From Klebsormidium nitens (lineage: Eukaryota; Streptophyta; Klebsormidiophyceae; Klebsormidiales; Klebsormidiaceae): a DNA stretch of 39,674 nt. Where the stretch lies: assembly GCA_000708835.1 (NCBI GenBank), contig DF237614.1, forward strand, positions 7,207 through 46,880, written 5' to 3'. Position numbers and translations under genes: made by a program. The notes under the pieces are model-generated. The model had not been told where the DNA came from, did not search any database, and saw only the letters and a program-made list of their open reading frames with translations. This document shows positions 30,115 to 38,236 of this stretch, piece by piece (the stretch's first letter is position 1; each line of letters starts with the position of its first letter).

Positions 30115-32013
30115 ATGGAGGAAGGAGCAGATGACTGCGAGAAGGCGCAGAGGAAGCGTCCAGATATCACTCTCCGAAGAGCACTCCGGAAGGACAAGGA
30201 GACATCCGTGGTCCAGACGGGATGGAAGTTCCTCTGCCAGGAACGCGGCATAAGAGATCGGATCGAGGAGATCATCCCGGAGGTGACCCGCATCCGAGTC
30301 GAGACATGCCTCCTGCTCAATCTCCACTTCATCCGCCTCCTGGATGAGGGACGGCCCATACCCGTCATCGACCAGAACTTGGTCGGACGTGCTATGCAGT
30401 GTACGTACTCCAAGAATCCGCAAGCGGACCCAGACCTCCACGAGACATTCGTCCACCACTACCTCCCCCTCTGCCCCAACCGTCCGAACAACGGCTGTCT
30501 CCCTCGCATCACCAACGTCCTCCTGGACCTCCGCAACCAGCTCCTCAGCAACATCAAGAATCACGTCGCGGTCCTCTTCCAGTCACGACACCGGGCCTTC
30601 ATGAAGCTACTCCTCCGAGAAGCAGCTCCTGAGGTGCCGTTCTTCGGGGACGCGGACGAGGATCTGGAGTCATGCACCCGGCTGCTGACGACCGCCACGT
30701 TGTGGCGTCCGAACGAGAGCGTTCGAGAGCTGCTGCCGGAGTATCCTCGCATCTACGGAAAGATCCCCGAGGCAGCCATCGAGTGCCTGCAAGATCTGGT
30801 CGACTCCGTCAGGCCGGAGGTTGGGCCGCGGCCTGCGGCGCCCCAGAGCAGACCTCACCTCTACATGCCCTGGATGAGGACCATCAGCGAGGAGTTCTCG
30901 GACCGCGACCTGTGGTCATTCTCCCTCGTGCCTCATGCCTCCTTCTCTGCACCCTTCATCGCGATCACTCCCACCACATGGCCCGAGCTGCAGCCCAAGA
31001 CCGGCAAGAGAAAGGCTCCCGGAGAGCTCCGCGATGCTTTTCCCTCCATCGGACGGCTGGAGAGCGGTGGGAAGACCTTCGCAGACCGGATCACCACGGA
31101 CGGAGTGTCTACAAGCGTGTATTTCTTGGTGGAGAAGAGGACGCCCCCTCCGGAGGACAGAGTGGTCCACATCCACCCCGAGCAGCGCGTGGTGGGATTG
31201 GATCCAGGAAAGCACCCAGACTTCCTCACCGGCATTGCCGTGACCGGAGATTGGGACGGAATCGAGCGCCAGGAAGAGATCATCGGTCTGGGAACCCGGG
31301 ACTTCTACCACCGAGCGGGTTTCAAGAAGCGGACGTCCCTCATGCACTCCTGGATGTCCAGAGACCTGGATGTAGCAGCCTTCAACAAGGATGCTCCTTC
31401 GGGGAACACCGTGAGCCTGGAGGACTTCGGGAAGAGGGTGACCTTCGTCTGTGCGAACCTGTACGTCCTAGTACGCTTTCACACCGCGAGGAGGGTCCGG
31501 AAGCTGAGACGGCGAGTGACGATCCAGAGGCAGATCGAGGTGGACAGAGCTTGCAGGGCGATCACGGCAGGGAAGAAGACCGTGGTGGCTTTCGGAGCAG
31601 CACAGGTGTGGGCGGGCAGGACCAAGAGGCAGTGTGGGCCATGCGAGTCGGTGAAGAGGCGCCTCAGCAGCCACCACAAAGCGACGGTGGTCATGATAGA
31701 TGAGTTCAGGACAAGCCAGGTCTGCAGCACGTGCCACTCGGACGTCGACAAGTTCGCCGTGCTCAAGAGGCAGCGGGTGATGGAGGATGGACTCCCGACG
31801 GTGACCGAAGGAGGGCGTCGCAAGGACGATGACGAGGACGGAGGAGGGAGGACAAGCTACAAGACGTGCCACAACGTGCGAGCGTGTACGAACCCGCTCT
31901 GTCGCATGGTGTGGAATAGAGACGTCAACGCAGCTCGTAACATAGCTTGGATCTGTATGAGCATAGTCAGAGGCGAGGGCAGGCCAGCGGAGTTCACGAG
32001 AGCAGGAATGTGA
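30115..32013 (+). CDS. Fanzor nuclease (eukaryotic TnpB-like, RNA-guided), copy 1
   Basis: The product has 632 residues from the ATG at 30115. The C-terminal half is a RuvC-like nuclease: GLDPGKHPD with Asp363, a canonical RuvC-II position where TnpB has Glu but here reads VVAFGAAQVW, an alternative Glu530 in MIDEFRTSQ, and NRDVNAARN with Asp603. The missing canonical Glu with a replacement Glu downstream is the rearranged site described for Fanzor. A zinc finger is formed by CSTC and CHNVRACTNPLC, separated by an acidic insert. The N-terminal half (helical, containing ETCLLLNLHFIRLL) would bind the guide RNA. All catalytic positions are intact. By family knowledge it should cut DNA directed by an RNA from the element's 3' end. 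Confidence 0.9.
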   Translation: MEEGADDCEKAQRKRPDITLRRALRKDKETSVVQTGWKFLCQERGIRDRIEEIIPEVTRIRVETCLLLNLHFIRLLDEGRPIPVIDQNLVGRAMQCTYSKNPQADPDLHETFVHHYLPLCPNRPNNGCLPRITNVLLDLRNQLLSNIKNHVAVLFQSRHRAFMKLLLREAAPEVPFFGDADEDLESCTRLLTTATLWRPNESVRELLPEYPRIYGKIPEAAIECLQDLVDSVRPEVGPRPAAPQSRPHLYMPWMRTISEEFSDRDLWSFSLVPHASFSAPFIAITPTTWPELQPKTGKRKAPGELRDAFPSIGRLESGGKTFADRITTDGVSTSVYFLVEKRTPPPEDRVVHIHPEQRVVGLDPGKHPDFLTGIAVTGDWDGIERQEEIIGLGTRDFYHRAGFKKRTSLMHSWMSRDLDVAAFNKDAPSGNTVSLEDFGKRVTFVCANLYVLVRFHTARRVRKLRRRVTIQRQIEVDRACRAITAGKKTVVAFGAAQVWAGRTKRQCGPCESVKRRLSSHHKATVVMIDEFRTSQVCSTCHSDVDKFAVLKRQRVMEDGLPTVTEGGRRKDDDEDGGGRTSYKTCHNVRACTNPLCRMVWNRDVNAARNIAWICMSIVRGEGRPAEFTRAGM

Positions 32014-32037
32014 GGATGACTGAGAATTAGTCGAAAG

Positions 32038-32137
32038 ACATAGCTGCCTAGAAACGAGTTCATCTAGGCACTTCGGTGAGAATCCGAGATACGGCTGGGT
32101 ACTGTGGCGAGTGTGCCATTTTACTCTGAACAGACTG
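32038..32137 (+). ncRNA. Candidate guide-RNA scaffold (omega/fRNA) of Fanzor element 1
   Basis: This 100-nt block after the stop codon is identical to 37582-37681 at 96 positions, while the roughly 25 nt between stop and block differ strongly. It holds a perfect 8-bp hairpin (TGCCTAGA at 32045-32052 with TCTAGGCA at 32063-32070), whose 10-nt loop contains one of the four differences, and a second 5-bp hairpin (32072-32088). It runs into the right inverted repeat. In TnpB and Fanzor systems the scaffold lies at this end, with the guide read from the flank just outside it. Confidence 0.6.
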
Positions 32138-32194
32138 TATCCCTCGAGAGTATCAGACCCCGTCCTCGGGGCAAATCTGGGCACGTATAAGGAC

Positions 32195-33361
32195 ATGCCT
32201 ATAGGGCTCGCCATATGGAGAGACCCCACTAATCGCTTCGTGTGCAAGTCGGAGCCCCTGGGTACTGGTGGGAGCAAGAGAGTGTACCGAGCATTCGACA
32301 GAAAGACGGGCCGCGAGGTCGCTTGGAGCAGGGCTCCATTGCCGTCAGAGGGTACGAGGGAGACCACAGACATACTCGACGAGATCGATATGATGAAATC
32401 GCTGGACCACCCTAACATCGTGAAGTTGATCAGCTTCTGGATAGAGAAGCGGACGAACGAGGTGATCCTCATAACCGATTTATATCACGGATCTCTGGAT
32501 GCCTACGTTCGCAAGCATGGCAAGCAGGAACCGTGCGTGATACGAAAGTGGACTATCCAGATCTGCGAGGCAATAGAGTATCTGCACTGTCACTTTGAGA
32601 ATCCGATCGCTCACCGCGACATAAAGTGCGCCAATATATTCGTGAACAACTACACGGGCGACGTCGCCCTAGGAGACTTAGGCTTCGCGACGATGATGAG
32701 CAGGTCCAAGTCCGATCGTTCCGTCCTCGGTACGGCTCACTTCATCGCACCCGAGGTCCTCAGCGGCCGCGCCAGCCGCAAGGGCGACATCTACTCGCTG
32801 GGCATGACGCTGATCGAGATGGCTACGCTGAAGAAGCCCTACTCCATGATCAAGAATCAGAGTCAGCTGTACATGCTGGTCCTGGACGGTGCCTCTCCGG
32901 ACGAACTCGTCTTCATAAAGAACAAGAATCTTCGGGCACTCGTGGAAAAGTGCATCAGGCCCTTAGAGACGAGACCTTCGATCGGGGAGGTGCTGAGAGA
33001 ACCTTTCATCACGGACTGGTTCCCACTAAAAGATTTCGCAGATCGAGACGTGTCAAAGATACTATCTAGCACTTCGAGTATACGAGTGATGGCAAAGTGC
33101 GGCGCAAAGACCGCATCCGGTAAGACCTGTCGTAGGACCGTGTCTTCCGGTCATAAGCGGTGCTATCAACACAAGCGGGCCAAGTCCGGCAGAAGAGCAG
33201 TGCCAAAGAGAATGACCATGAGAGCTCACCCTGCCAACGCCGACCGCATCCATCGGCTGACCGAGAAGCTTCTGAGAAAGGGTCTCACCAGAGCGGAGAT
33301 GAAGGAGCTGAAGCGGCGCGTGAGGTCTAGGGACGAGATGATGAGATCGTTCTGGCTCTGA
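32195..33361 (+). CDS. WNK-like protein kinase with C-terminal Cys/His motif
   Basis: The ATG at 32195 gives 388 residues. The kinase domain has a glycine loop LGTGGSKRVY with Lys28, and EVAWSRA with Ser45 where other kinases have the ATP-binding Lys. That Lys displacement from strand 3 to the loop is the hallmark of WNK (With No lysine K) kinases, and DIKCANIFVNN, GDLGFA and VLGTAHFIAPEV also follow WNK. HRD (140-142) and the DLG Asp161 are intact, so it should be active. After the domain, near residue 293, CGAKTASGKTC and CYQH form a small Cys/His motif seen in giant-virus proteins, then a basic tail. WNKs control ion and osmotic balance in cells. The next gene, facing it, is an ion channel. 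Confidence 0.85.
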   Translation: MPIGLAIWRDPTNRFVCKSEPLGTGGSKRVYRAFDRKTGREVAWSRAPLPSEGTRETTDILDEIDMMKSLDHPNIVKLISFWIEKRTNEVILITDLYHGSLDAYVRKHGKQEPCVIRKWTIQICEAIEYLHCHFENPIAHRDIKCANIFVNNYTGDVALGDLGFATMMSRSKSDRSVLGTAHFIAPEVLSGRASRKGDIYSLGMTLIEMATLKKPYSMIKNQSQLYMLVLDGASPDELVFIKNKNLRALVEKCIRPLETRPSIGEVLREPFITDWFPLKDFADRDVSKILSSTSSIRVMAKCGAKTASGKTCRRTVSSGHKRCYQHKRAKSGRRAVPKRMTMRAHPANADRIHRLTEKLLRKGLTRAEMKELKRRVRSRDEMMRSFWL

Positions 33362-33407
33362 AACCCGCCTCGCCTATTCCTGCGCCGTCATGTCGCAAAC
33401 TATATCC

Positions 33408-35384
33408 CTATCCCGACCTGGTGTTAAGGTCTGAGGCATCGGCCCTAGGGGTTCTATCCCGCGGCGAAAGAAAGGGGGGTGGTAGATCATGCAATGCGTC
33501 ATCCTGCACGAATTTTATCTTGGTAACCCCATCTGCCAACAGATCTAGCTCGGCGAGTGCCTTCATGACGGTGAGCATCAGCCGGTTCTTATTGGCCAGT
33601 CTGACGTCGACTTGCTGAAAATTCGTGCGATGCGACACGAGAAAAGTTAGTAGTATCTTTTCGTTATCAAACTGCTTCATGTTCAACGTCACCTTTGGGT
33701 ACCATTGCTCTGGGTTCGCTTGAAGAAAGCGCAAGATGCACGCTCTCATCTCTTCGATCTTCTTCTGGGGGGTGCCCCAGCCCAGCGCCAGATCGATGAG
33801 CTCGATCTGATCGGGGGACCTGTAGTAGTTGCTGATGACCTTCAGAGCCAGTTGATTGTTGCTGTAGTATACCTTGCTGTTGTCCGCTGCTAGGAGGATC
33901 GTGGACAGCAGCTGCATCTCTTCCACCACGTAAGTTTGCCCGTCCACCCTGATGATATCCGAAACGTCAAAGGGGTGCGTAACAAAGAGGAAGATTATGG
34001 ACTCGAATACGGTCTTGCAGGTGTTGCCAAAGACGAATAGGGAGGCCAGGAAGGATCCCGACGTGACGACGAGCAGCTTCTGCACGTTGACGTTGAGCAC
34101 GAAGAGGCACATAAGGACGACGATAACTCCCACCACCCAATCCAACAGCCTGCTGAGGGATCTTATCGCAGTCTTCGTGTCGCTCAACGTCAGAGCCAAT
34201 GCCTTCCGCTCGCGCACTACGTTGATGAGCCAGTTTTCGAACGATTCGCACGTCACCACGCCCTCCTCGCTCTCAAAGGCCTGGAAAGCCCGCTCGGCGT
34301 CGTTCTCCTCCAAAAAATGGAACAGGTCATGAATCACCATATGGTGTCTCCCCTCTGGTACCACATTCTTGAAGATGTCCCTCGCGGCGTCCCGTCCGTG
34401 CTCCTCGCTCCGGACGTCCCTCTGCTGCTGCGTGGAGATGGTCGTGATCTTGGTGCTGCGCACGAAGCGCATGATGCTCTGGAACGTCCGAACGCCGAGT
34501 TGCCCCTGAGAGAGCGTAGCCAGGACTCCCACCTCCTCGTGGGGTTCGCCGCGTATGCCGGTCGTCGCTGAGTCTACCTCGATCCTTGAAGATCTATTGA
34601 GCATGTAAGCAGGTATGGAGAGTCGTTCTATGACGTAGTGGTCGAACATGGCGTCCCTGATCCTCTCGAAGTAGGCCTTTCTATGAAATGCGTTCGCGAG
34701 GATCTTGATGAATATCACTTTTCCCGCCATCACGAGGGTGGCGATCTGAGTGCACACTAGTATCTGATTCACCTTGACTGGTATCTTGCCCACGATCTTC
34801 CTCCTCCCGTTGAAGAGGAGCGTCCAGACGCACAGGACTTGCAGGCACCAGATCACGTTCCAGGCGGACCTTCGCACGCCGTAAGCCACATACAGTATCT
34901 TTCCGTTGTCCTTGAAGATCATCTGGAGTAAGAAGATCATCGTGTATACCAGAACCCTCCCTATGAGCCTGCCCGAGAGCAGCGTCAGGAGCAGGACGGT
35001 CCACTTCCAGACCTCCAGCTCCGAGATGGTGGACCTAGAGAAGAAGAGCAGGGAGATCACGATCTGCGTTACCAAGTATCCACCCAGCGCCATCTGCCCA
35101 TACGCGAGCAATCTCCTCGAGAGACGGGTCTCGCGTACCGTGGATGGGGATCGAGGATTCTCCTCGTCCTCCTCACCCTCCTCATCCTCCGAGAGGGCTC
35201 CCAAGATCGACGTCTTTTGTACCTCGCCGGTCTTTATGGCGTCCAAGACCGCGGAGTGTGGTACGCTGTGCATGTTTCCCTGCAGCGGTCCGCTCACCAA
35301 AACCGTGGGTTCGAAGTCACGAGACTTGGTCATCGACGCCCGCCGCCCGAATTTCAGGGAAGCGCTTCGCTTGTAGTCCTGCAT
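33408..35384 (-). CDS. Plant-type mechanosensitive channel (MscS-like, MSL family)
   Basis: The 658-residue intronless frame from the ATG at 35384 has a phosphosite-like basic start, an acidic patch (SEDEEGEEDEEN), several helices, the MSL-specific AFHRKAYFERIRDAMF and VIERLS, and a degenerate EF-hand-like stretch. Then come ERKALALTLSDTKTA, the pore helix region with FVFGNTCKTVFESIIF, and VTHPFDVSDIIRVDGQTYVV, EEMQLLSTILL and NYYRSPD. These are the signatures of plant MSL4-10 proteins rather than bacterial MscS. It would release ions under membrane tension. A second possible start far upstream lies inside the Fanzor element and is an artefact of its insertion. It faces the kinase gene with 46 bp between them. 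Confidence 0.9.
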   Translation of the reverse strand: MQDYKRSASLKFGRRASMTKSRDFEPTVLVSGPLQGNMHSVPHSAVLDAIKTGEVQKTSILGALSEDEEGEEDEENPRSPSTVRETRLSRRLLAYGQMALGGYLVTQIVISLLFFSRSTISELEVWKWTVLLLTLLSGRLIGRVLVYTMIFLLQMIFKDNGKILYVAYGVRRSAWNVIWCLQVLCVWTLLFNGRRKIVGKIPVKVNQILVCTQIATLVMAGKVIFIKILANAFHRKAYFERIRDAMFDHYVIERLSIPAYMLNRSSRIEVDSATTGIRGEPHEEVGVLATLSQGQLGVRTFQSIMRFVRSTKITTISTQQQRDVRSEEHGRDAARDIFKNVVPEGRHHMVIHDLFHFLEENDAERAFQAFESEEGVVTCESFENWLINVVRERKALALTLSDTKTAIRSLSRLLDWVVGVIVVLMCLFVLNVNVQKLLVVTSGSFLASLFVFGNTCKTVFESIIFLFVTHPFDVSDIIRVDGQTYVVEEMQLLSTILLAADNSKVYYSNNQLALKVISNYYRSPDQIELIDLALGWGTPQKKIEEMRACILRFLQANPEQWYPKVTLNMKQFDNEKILLTFLVSHRTNFQQVDVRLANKNRLMLTVMKALAELDLLADGVTKIKFVQDDALHDLPPPFLSPRDRTPRADASDLNTRSG

Positions 35385-35659
35385 CTCCTCATTTTCCACC
35401 AGAAAATTACCGTCTGTCCAGAGTAAAATGGCACACCTTTTTTTTCCAGCGATCGGACCGTCCGAGCTCCGAGAGCGTCTGAACTTCAAAAGGCCTCTGG
35501 GTTGCCACATAGTGGCTACAGGTATCCAAAGTCCGAGAGCGTCTAGTTCGCCAAGTGGTGGCCACGGGCGTCCGAACGACTTCAGCCCGAAAGGACCTTC
35601 GGACAACCCCTCACGGAGTATAAATGTCAGAAAGATGTCATTTCCACAAACATTCCCAG

Positions 35660-37564
35660 ATGGACGAAGGGGCAAATGACTCCGAGACGGCGAAGAGGAA
35701 GCGTCCAGATATCACTCTCCGAAGAGCACTCAGGAAGGACAAGGAGACATCCGTGGTTCAGACGGGATGGAAGTTCCTCTGTCAAGATCTCGGCATAAGA
35801 GATCGGATCGAGGAGATCATCCCGGAGGTGACTCGCATCCGAGTCGAGACTTGCCTCCTGCTCAACCTCCACTTCATCCGCCTTCTGAATGACGGACGGC
35901 CCATACCCGTCATCGACCAGAACTTGGTCGGACGTGCTATGCAGTGTACGTACTCCAAGAATCCGCAAGCAGACCCAGACCTCCACGAGACATTCGCCCA
36001 CCACTACCTCCCCCTCTGCACCAATCGTCCGAACAACGGCTGCCTCCCTCGTATCACCAACGTCCTCCTGGACCTCCGCAACCAGCTCCTTAGCAACATC
36101 AAGAATCATATCGCGGTCCTCTTCCAGTCAAGACACAGGGCCTTCATGAAGCTACTCCTCCGAGAGGCTTCTCCAGATGTGCCGTTCTTTGGGGACACGG
36201 ACGAGGATCTGGAGTCGTGCACCCGGCTGCTGACGACCGCAACGTTGTGGCGTCCGAACGAGAGCGTCCAAGAGCTGCTCCCGGAGTATCCTCGTATCGA
36301 CGGCAGGATTCCAGAGGCAGCCATCGAGCACCTGCAGGATCTCGTGGAGTCCGTCAGGCCGCAGGTCGGGCCGCTGCCGGCAGCACCTCAGAGCAGACCT
36401 CACCTCTACATGCCCTGGATGAGGATCATCAGCGAGGAGTTCTCGGACCGCGTGCTGCGGTCTTTCTCCCTCGTGCCTCACGCCTCCTTCTCTGCACCTT
36501 TCATCGCCATCACCCCTACCACGTGGCCCGAGCTGCAGCCAAAGAGCGGCAAGAGAAAGGCTCCGGGAGTGCTCCGCGATGCTTTTCCCTCCATCGGACG
36601 GCTGGAGAGCGGTGGGAAGAGATTCGCGGACCGGATCACCACGGATGGAGTGTCCGCTAGTGTGTACTTCTTGGTGGAGAAGAGGACGCCCTCTCCGCAA
36701 GACCGAGCGGTGCATATTCACCCCAAGCAGCGCGTGGTGGGGCTGGACCCAGGAAAGCACCCTGACTTCCTCACGGGCATCGCCGTGACGGGCGACTGGG
36801 ATGGCATCGCGCATCAGGAGGAGGTCATCGGCCTGGGAACCCGGGATTTCTACCACCGAGCAGGATTCGAGAAGCGGACGTCCCTCATGCACTCCTGGAT
36901 GTCCAGAGACCTGGACGTGGCAGCCTTCAACAAAGATGCTCCTCCCGGGAACACCGTGAGCCTGGAGGAGTTCGGGAAGAGGGTGAGCTTCGTTATGGCG
37001 AGCTTGTACGACCTGGTACGCTTTCATACAGCGAGGAGGGTCCGAAAGCTGAGGCGGAGAGTGACGATCAAGAGACAGATCGAGGTGGACAGAGCGTGCA
37101 AGAGGATCACGGCAGGGAAGAAGACCGTGGTGGCTTTCGGGGCCGCAGAGGTGTGGGCGGGCAGGACCAAGAGGCAGTGTGGGCCATGCGAGTCGGTGAA
37201 GAGACGACTCAGCAGCCATCACGGGGCGACGGTGGTCATGATAGACGAGTTCAGGACGAGCCAGGTGTGCAGCACGTGCCACTCGGACGTAGGGAAATTC
37301 GCCGTGCTGAAGAGGCAGCGGGTGATGGAGGATGGACTCCCGACGGTGACCGAAGGAGGGCGTCGTGAGGACGAGGACGAGGAAGGAGGAGGGAGGACGA
37401 GCTACAAGACGTGCCACAACGTGCGAGCGTGTACTAACCCGCTATGTCGCATTGTGTGGAACAGAGACGTCAATGCAGCTCGCAACATAGCTTGGATCTG
37501 TATGAGCATAGCGAGAGGCGAGGACAGGCCAGCAGGGTTCACGAGAGCAGGAGTCTGGCAATGA
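35660..37564 (+). CDS. Fanzor nuclease, copy 2
   Basis: The start is chosen at ATG 35660, 41 bp after the TATAAA at 35619. It encodes 634 residues, roughly nine in ten identical to copy 1 by eye and collinear, with Asp363, Glu530 and Asp603 all conserved and the CSTC / CHNVRACTNPLC zinc ligands intact. The changes are scattered, mostly conservative (for example DEGRPIP to NDGRPIP), and there are no stops or frameshifts. The C-terminus is two residues longer (GVWQ). Two open copies with diverged sequence suggest each has been kept under constraint, or that divergence predates insertion. Confidence 0.9.
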   Translation: MDEGANDSETAKRKRPDITLRRALRKDKETSVVQTGWKFLCQDLGIRDRIEEIIPEVTRIRVETCLLLNLHFIRLLNDGRPIPVIDQNLVGRAMQCTYSKNPQADPDLHETFAHHYLPLCTNRPNNGCLPRITNVLLDLRNQLLSNIKNHIAVLFQSRHRAFMKLLLREASPDVPFFGDTDEDLESCTRLLTTATLWRPNESVQELLPEYPRIDGRIPEAAIEHLQDLVESVRPQVGPLPAAPQSRPHLYMPWMRIISEEFSDRVLRSFSLVPHASFSAPFIAITPTTWPELQPKSGKRKAPGVLRDAFPSIGRLESGGKRFADRITTDGVSASVYFLVEKRTPSPQDRAVHIHPKQRVVGLDPGKHPDFLTGIAVTGDWDGIAHQEEVIGLGTRDFYHRAGFEKRTSLMHSWMSRDLDVAAFNKDAPPGNTVSLEEFGKRVSFVMASLYDLVRFHTARRVRKLRRRVTIKRQIEVDRACKRITAGKKTVVAFGAAEVWAGRTKRQCGPCESVKRRLSSHHGATVVMIDEFRTSQVCSTCHSDVGKFAVLKRQRVMEDGLPTVTEGGRREDEDEEGGGRTSYKTCHNVRACTNPLCRIVWNRDVNAARNIAWICMSIARGEDRPAGFTRAGVWQ

Positions 37565-37581
37565 GAGATATATAGTTCAAT

Positions 37582-37681
37582 ACATAGCTGCCTAGAAACG
37601 TGTTCATCTAGGCACTTCGGTGAGAATCCGAGATACGGCAGGGTACTGTGGCGAGTATGCAATTTTACTCTGAACAGACTG
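37582..37681 (+). ncRNA. Candidate guide-RNA scaffold (omega/fRNA) of Fanzor element 2
   Basis: This is the counterpart of 32038-32137, with four substitutions. One falls in the loop of the perfect 8-bp hairpin, leaving the stem untouched. Two lie in the terminal inverted repeat (GTATGCAATTTT instead of GTGTGCCATTTT). The flank just outside, starting TATCACGGGAATTAGC, would be the guide if the element works like TnpB. Confidence 0.6.
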
Positions 37682-37708
37682 TATCACGGGAATTAGCATA
37701 ATCGAGCG

Positions 37709-38188
37709 ATGGAGGCGATAAACCCTCTCTACGGGCAAGCTTTCGGAGCTGCCCAGAAGCATCTCCCCGGCGCCCTCTCTCAGCTGGCGGATACCACCGG
37801 CATGTACAGCGACGGTCTATTGGACTTTCTAAACGGACCCACGGCCGCTCAGATCAAGAAATTCTTCATAGTGCTACGCATAGTGGCCACGGCCGCACTG
37901 CTCTACTACGCCTACTGGTTTAGCAACAAGTTGAGGTCGATTTCCCTCGAGAGGCAGTATGAATCGGAGGAGAGGAGGCAGACGGAGGTGGCGAGGGCTC
38001 TCGCGGAAAACACCCTCTGGTTGGGGTCTCAGAGAGGGGTTATCCCCCTCATCTGGGACATATGGATGACGCTCCTCTTCACCTTTGTAATCGTATATGG
38101 CGTGAAGCAAGTGCTGGAGAAGCGCCTCGGCGAGTATGTCATGCGGCAGATCGCCGAACAGGCCGCCGCCGTGCTCAAGAAGAAGTGA
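37709..38188 (+). CDS. Small membrane protein, 159 residues, unknown
   Basis: The ATG at 37709 opens an intact frame with two hydrophobic helices (IVLRIVATAALLYYAYWF and IWMTLLFTFVIVYGVK). They are separated by a charged Glu/Arg segment (ERQYESEERRQTEVARAL) that could be a short coiled coil, and the protein ends in lysines. No signal peptide or known domain is seen. It was divergent from the MSL channel before the Fanzor insertion, and is followed after 48 bp by the T5orf172 gene. Confidence 0.7.
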   Translation: MEAINPLYGQAFGAAQKHLPGALSQLADTTGMYSDGLLDFLNGPTAAQIKKFFIVLRIVATAALLYYAYWFSNKLRSISLERQYESEERRQTEVARALAENTLWLGSQRGVIPLIWDIWMTLLFTFVIVYGVKQVLEKRLGEYVMRQIAEQAAAVLKKK

Positions 38189-38236
38189 GCGACTATATAG
38201 GAAAGGCAAGAACATGAGAAGCATCATGTCTACACC

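Larger units (their letters stand above)
29696..32137 (+). mobile_element. Fanzor element 1 (2442 bp) with terminal inverted repeats
   Basis: The left end (29696-29722, starting CAGTCTGTCCAGAGTAAA) and right end (32111-32137, ending TCTGAACAGACTG) are inverted copies with two differences. TA lies immediately outside both ends (29694-29695 and 32138-32139), as expected of a Tc1/mariner-type TA target duplication. Inside are six 46-bp tandem repeats, a TATA box, the Fanzor gene and a conserved 3' block. No transposase gene is present, so movement must have been driven in trans or by the Fanzor system itself. It is inserted between the lipase stop and the kinase gene, with its right end 57 bp before the kinase ATG. 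Confidence 0.85.
35410..37681 (+). mobile_element. Fanzor element 2 (2272 bp) with terminal inverted repeats
   Basis: The left end CCGTCTGTCCAGAGTAAAAT (35410) and the right end ending TCTGAACAGACTG (37681) are inverted copies, with TA just outside both (35408-35409, 37682-37683). The shorter length compared with element 1 comes from having about two degenerate 46-bp units (35473-35570) instead of six. It sits in what was a roughly 50-bp space between the divergent MSL-channel and 159-residue membrane-protein genes. No transposase is encoded. Confidence 0.85.

Noticed and set aside
30672-31703. Long frames overlapping Fanzor copy 1 in other phases, and the antisense frames 31468-32472 and 36152-37417
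   Set aside because: They lie over the Fanzor coding frame, have Arg/Gly/His-rich composition typical of shadow frames in GC-rich DNA, and hold no domain.
32111-32194. Kinase start at 32111
   Set aside because: It lies in the Fanzor right inverted repeat; the next ATG at 32195 directly precedes the kinase domain and follows a TATAAG.
26738-32200. A shared viral promoter motif such as AGTATCA upstream of several genes
   Set aside because: Similar heptamers appear before two or three starts only, at different distances and orientations; this is not above chance by eye.
35385-35675. N-terminal extension of the MSL channel to 35675
   Set aside because: These codons lie in the antisense of the inserted Fanzor element's left end; the ATG at 35384 is the first one in native sequence.
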